From assembly GCA_030064695.1 (NCBI GenBank), contig JASHYV010000012.1:1-42130 (forward strand): DNA of 42,130 nt. Reading direction: 5' to 3'. Below the pieces are notes generated by a model. That model was not told the DNA's origin. It searched no databases and was given only the letters and a program-made list of their open reading frames with translations. The position numbers and the translations under genes were made by a program. Below are positions 40,557 through 42,130 of the stretch, in pieces. Positions within the stretch are counted from its first letter, which is position 1. The number at the start of each line of letters is the position of its first letter. The stretch is from Thermoplasmata archaeon. Its GTDB lineage: Archaea > Thermoplasmatota > Thermoplasmata > UBA184.

Positions 40557-42089
40557 GTGGCGCAACCGACCGCCGCTCCAACGCCCGGGACCCGAGGGAC
40601 TGCCGCGCAGCTCGTCGCCGCTCACGCGGTCGTCGAGAGCCCGGGGGAGCGGTTCCGCTCGGAGATCCTCCGCTCCCTGGACGCCTTCCGGAAGAAGGGA
40701 CTCGCCCGCGAGGACGCAGTCCGGGCGCTGTTCCCCCGGACCGTGCTGCCCGAGTCGACGTACGAGGACCTCGTCACCGCCCTCGTCTCGGGCGCCCACG
40801 TGCTCTTCTTCGGTCCCTCGGGGGCCGGGAAGACGAGCCTCGCCAAGGACCTCTGGAGCCTCTTCCCGAAGGGCGCCTGGGTCGTCGACGGCTGCCCGGT
40901 CCTCGACCACCCGCTGAGCTTGGTCGACCGGGACGCCGCCGCCCGCTTTCCGCCGTGCCCGATCTGCGCGCGACGGTTCGCGCCCGACGGCGACGCCGCC
41001 AACTTCGACCCGACCCGGGTGGACCCCGCGAAGGTGCCGGCGGAATACGTGCAGCTCCGCGAGGGGTTCGGCTTCGCCCGGGTCCAGGGCAGCTCCGAGG
41101 TCTTCCCGGACCACCTGACCGGCAACATCAACCTGCGGAAGCTCGAGGAGGTCGGCGATCCGATGAGCCCGCTCGTCTTCGAGCCCGGGAAGCTCCTCCA
41201 GGCGAACCGGGGCTTCCTGCTCGTCGACGAAATCGGCAAGCTCCCGCTCGGGACCCAGAACGTGCTCCTGCAGGCGCTGCAGGAGGGCACCGTCACGCCG
41301 TCGAAGTCGCGGGAGAGCTTCCCGGCGGCGTTCGTCGCGGTCGGCACGTCGAACCTGTCCGACCTCGACAACATCAACGACCCGCTCTCCGACCGTCTCA
41401 CCAGCCTGCACATCGGCTACAACGACCGGCACGCCGACAACCGCCGGATCGTCCATCTGGGCCGGTCCACCGAGGGGATCGGCTGGGTGCCGGAGATCCT
41501 GGTCGACGCCGGAGTCCGTGTCGTCGAGGCGTGGCGGCTCCGGATGAGCGAGGACAACCCGGACATCGGCGAGGTCGGCTCGAACCGCACGCTCCTCGAT
41601 GTCTCGGCCCGCACGAGCGCGATCGCCACGGTGGGCGACCACGCGATCCCGTCGAGCGCCGATCTCAAGGCCGGCCTCGTCCACGCGATGCGCGGCCGGA
41701 TCCGCGCGCGGAGCGGCGACTCGTTCCGCCAGAACGAGAAGCGGGTCACCGAATTCGTCGACCAGTATCTCCCGCCCGCGATGAAGCGGAGCGCGGGCGT
41801 GTACTGGTGCCGCTACTTCCGGGGCCCGCTCAAGGAGAACAAGGCGGACGGCGAGGCGCTCGTCGGCGAGGGCCGCCGCTTGAAGGACGACGCCGCGCTG
41901 CGCGCGTCGAGCGCGAACGACGGCGGCACGTTCCCCCAGTTCCGCGCCTTCTCGGCGTACGTCGCCGAGCGGGAGCGCCCCGGGGACGGCGTGACCCCGC
42001 AGGACGCCGGCGTCGCCGTCTTCCGCCTGCTCGAGGAGCACTCGCTGTTCACCTGCCCCGACGAGGACGGCGACGACGCCCCCCTCTAG
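40557..42089 (+). CDS. PrkA/Mg-chelatase-like AAA+ ATPase
   Basis: This 510-residue AAA+ protein has Walker A FGPSGAGKTSL near residue 86, Walker B GFLLVDEIGKL near residue 220, sensor 1 FVAVGTSNLSD near residue 260 and Arg-finger context NDPLSDRL. Between Walker A and B it has GCPVLDHPLSL and CPICARRF, which recall the CP-x-H-E-EPL and CP-x-C motifs of the PrkA AAA domain; the ANRGFLLVDEIGK part also fits. The C-terminal 200 residues are helical and unassigned. Candidate roles are a protein kinase-like stress factor (PrkA) or a MoxR/ChlI type chaperone. The next gene, perhaps a partner, lies outside the window. Confidence 0.75.
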   Translation: MAQPTAAPTPGTRGTAAQLVAAHAVVESPGERFRSEILRSLDAFRKKGLAREDAVRALFPRTVLPESTYEDLVTALVSGAHVLFFGPSGAGKTSLAKDLWSLFPKGAWVVDGCPVLDHPLSLVDRDAAARFPPCPICARRFAPDGDAANFDPTRVDPAKVPAEYVQLREGFGFARVQGSSEVFPDHLTGNINLRKLEEVGDPMSPLVFEPGKLLQANRGFLLVDEIGKLPLGTQNVLLQALQEGTVTPSKSRESFPAAFVAVGTSNLSDLDNINDPLSDRLTSLHIGYNDRHADNRRIVHLGRSTEGIGWVPEILVDAGVRVVEAWRLRMSEDNPDIGEVGSNRTLLDVSARTSAIATVGDHAIPSSADLKAGLVHAMRGRIRARSGDSFRQNEKRVTEFVDQYLPPAMKRSAGVYWCRYFRGPLKENKADGEALVGEGRRLKDDAALRASSANDGGTFPQFRAFSAYVAERERPGDGVTPQDAGVAVFRLLEEHSLFTCPDEDGDDAPL

Positions 42090-42130
42090 TTCCGACATCG
42101 CGCTCCCGGAGTGTGCGGAGTACCCCGACG

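Noticed and set aside
1..42130. CRISPR array, insertion sequence or integrase.
   Set aside because: I saw no spaced direct repeats of CRISPR type and no transposase or integrase motifs.

Overview
This window reads as a very GC-rich chromosome segment from an archaeon, most likely an uncultured member of the Thermoplasmatota. The archaeal evidence is direct: ribosomal protein S3Ae (eS1), a fibrillarin-like 2'-O-methyltransferase, two tRNA genes split by bulge-helix-bulge introns, a thermopsin-type protease, and start codons placed about 25 bp from TATA boxes with no room for a leader. Thermopsin together with an oxygen-era haem pathway suggests an aerobic or microaerobic, perhaps acid-tolerant lineage. 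The exact order cannot be fixed from sequence reading alone.

Layout. 1-2.4 kb: an Orc/STAND-like AAA ATPase, a CPHC thioredoxin, a small Cys-rich protein and an intron-containing tRNA-Glu. 2.4-7.1 kb: a complete phosphate uptake operon pstS-pstC-pstA-pstB-phoU on the minus strand, with an inverted repeat at its promoter. 7.4-10.4 kb: truA, a hexulose-6-phosphate synthase/RraA fusion and an orphan DNA methyltransferase; the last two diverge from one shared TATA box. 10.3-17.4 kb: a tightly overlapped seven-gene minus-strand operon coding for a type IV secretion-like membrane machine (VirB2-, VirB6-, PrgI/VirB3- and VirB4-like proteins plus two unknowns). It is headed by a surface receptor with a cytoplasmic winged helix. 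No relaxase or coupling protein accompanies it, so it is the best candidate here for an undescribed system, perhaps a chromosomal DNA-uptake or secretion apparatus.

17.5-28.6 kb: housekeeping and envelope genes: fibrillarin, RidA, a zinc-ribbon protein, a DUF885 metallopeptidase, a 1011-residue thermopsin with six Ig-like repeats, MOSC, DsbA-like, a double GNAT, MFS, PPK2 and VOC. 28.6-36.6 kb: an eight-gene haem operon, read hemA-hemC-hemD-hemB-chdC-hemL-hemE-hemH, mostly joined by 4-nt stop/start overlaps. It runs from glutamyl-tRNA to haem by what looks like the coproporphyrin branch and lacks only the oxidase. The phosphate, polyphosphate (PPK2) and haem genes are each self-contained units.

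36.7-42.1 kb: a tiny membrane protein, a DEAD-box helicase, a VapBC-type pair in a lower-GC patch whose PIN toxin is interrupted by one in-frame TAG, an intron-containing tRNA-Met(CAU), S3Ae, and a PrkA/Mg-chelatase-like AAA+ protein. I saw no CRISPR array, rRNA gene, insertion sequence or replication origin.
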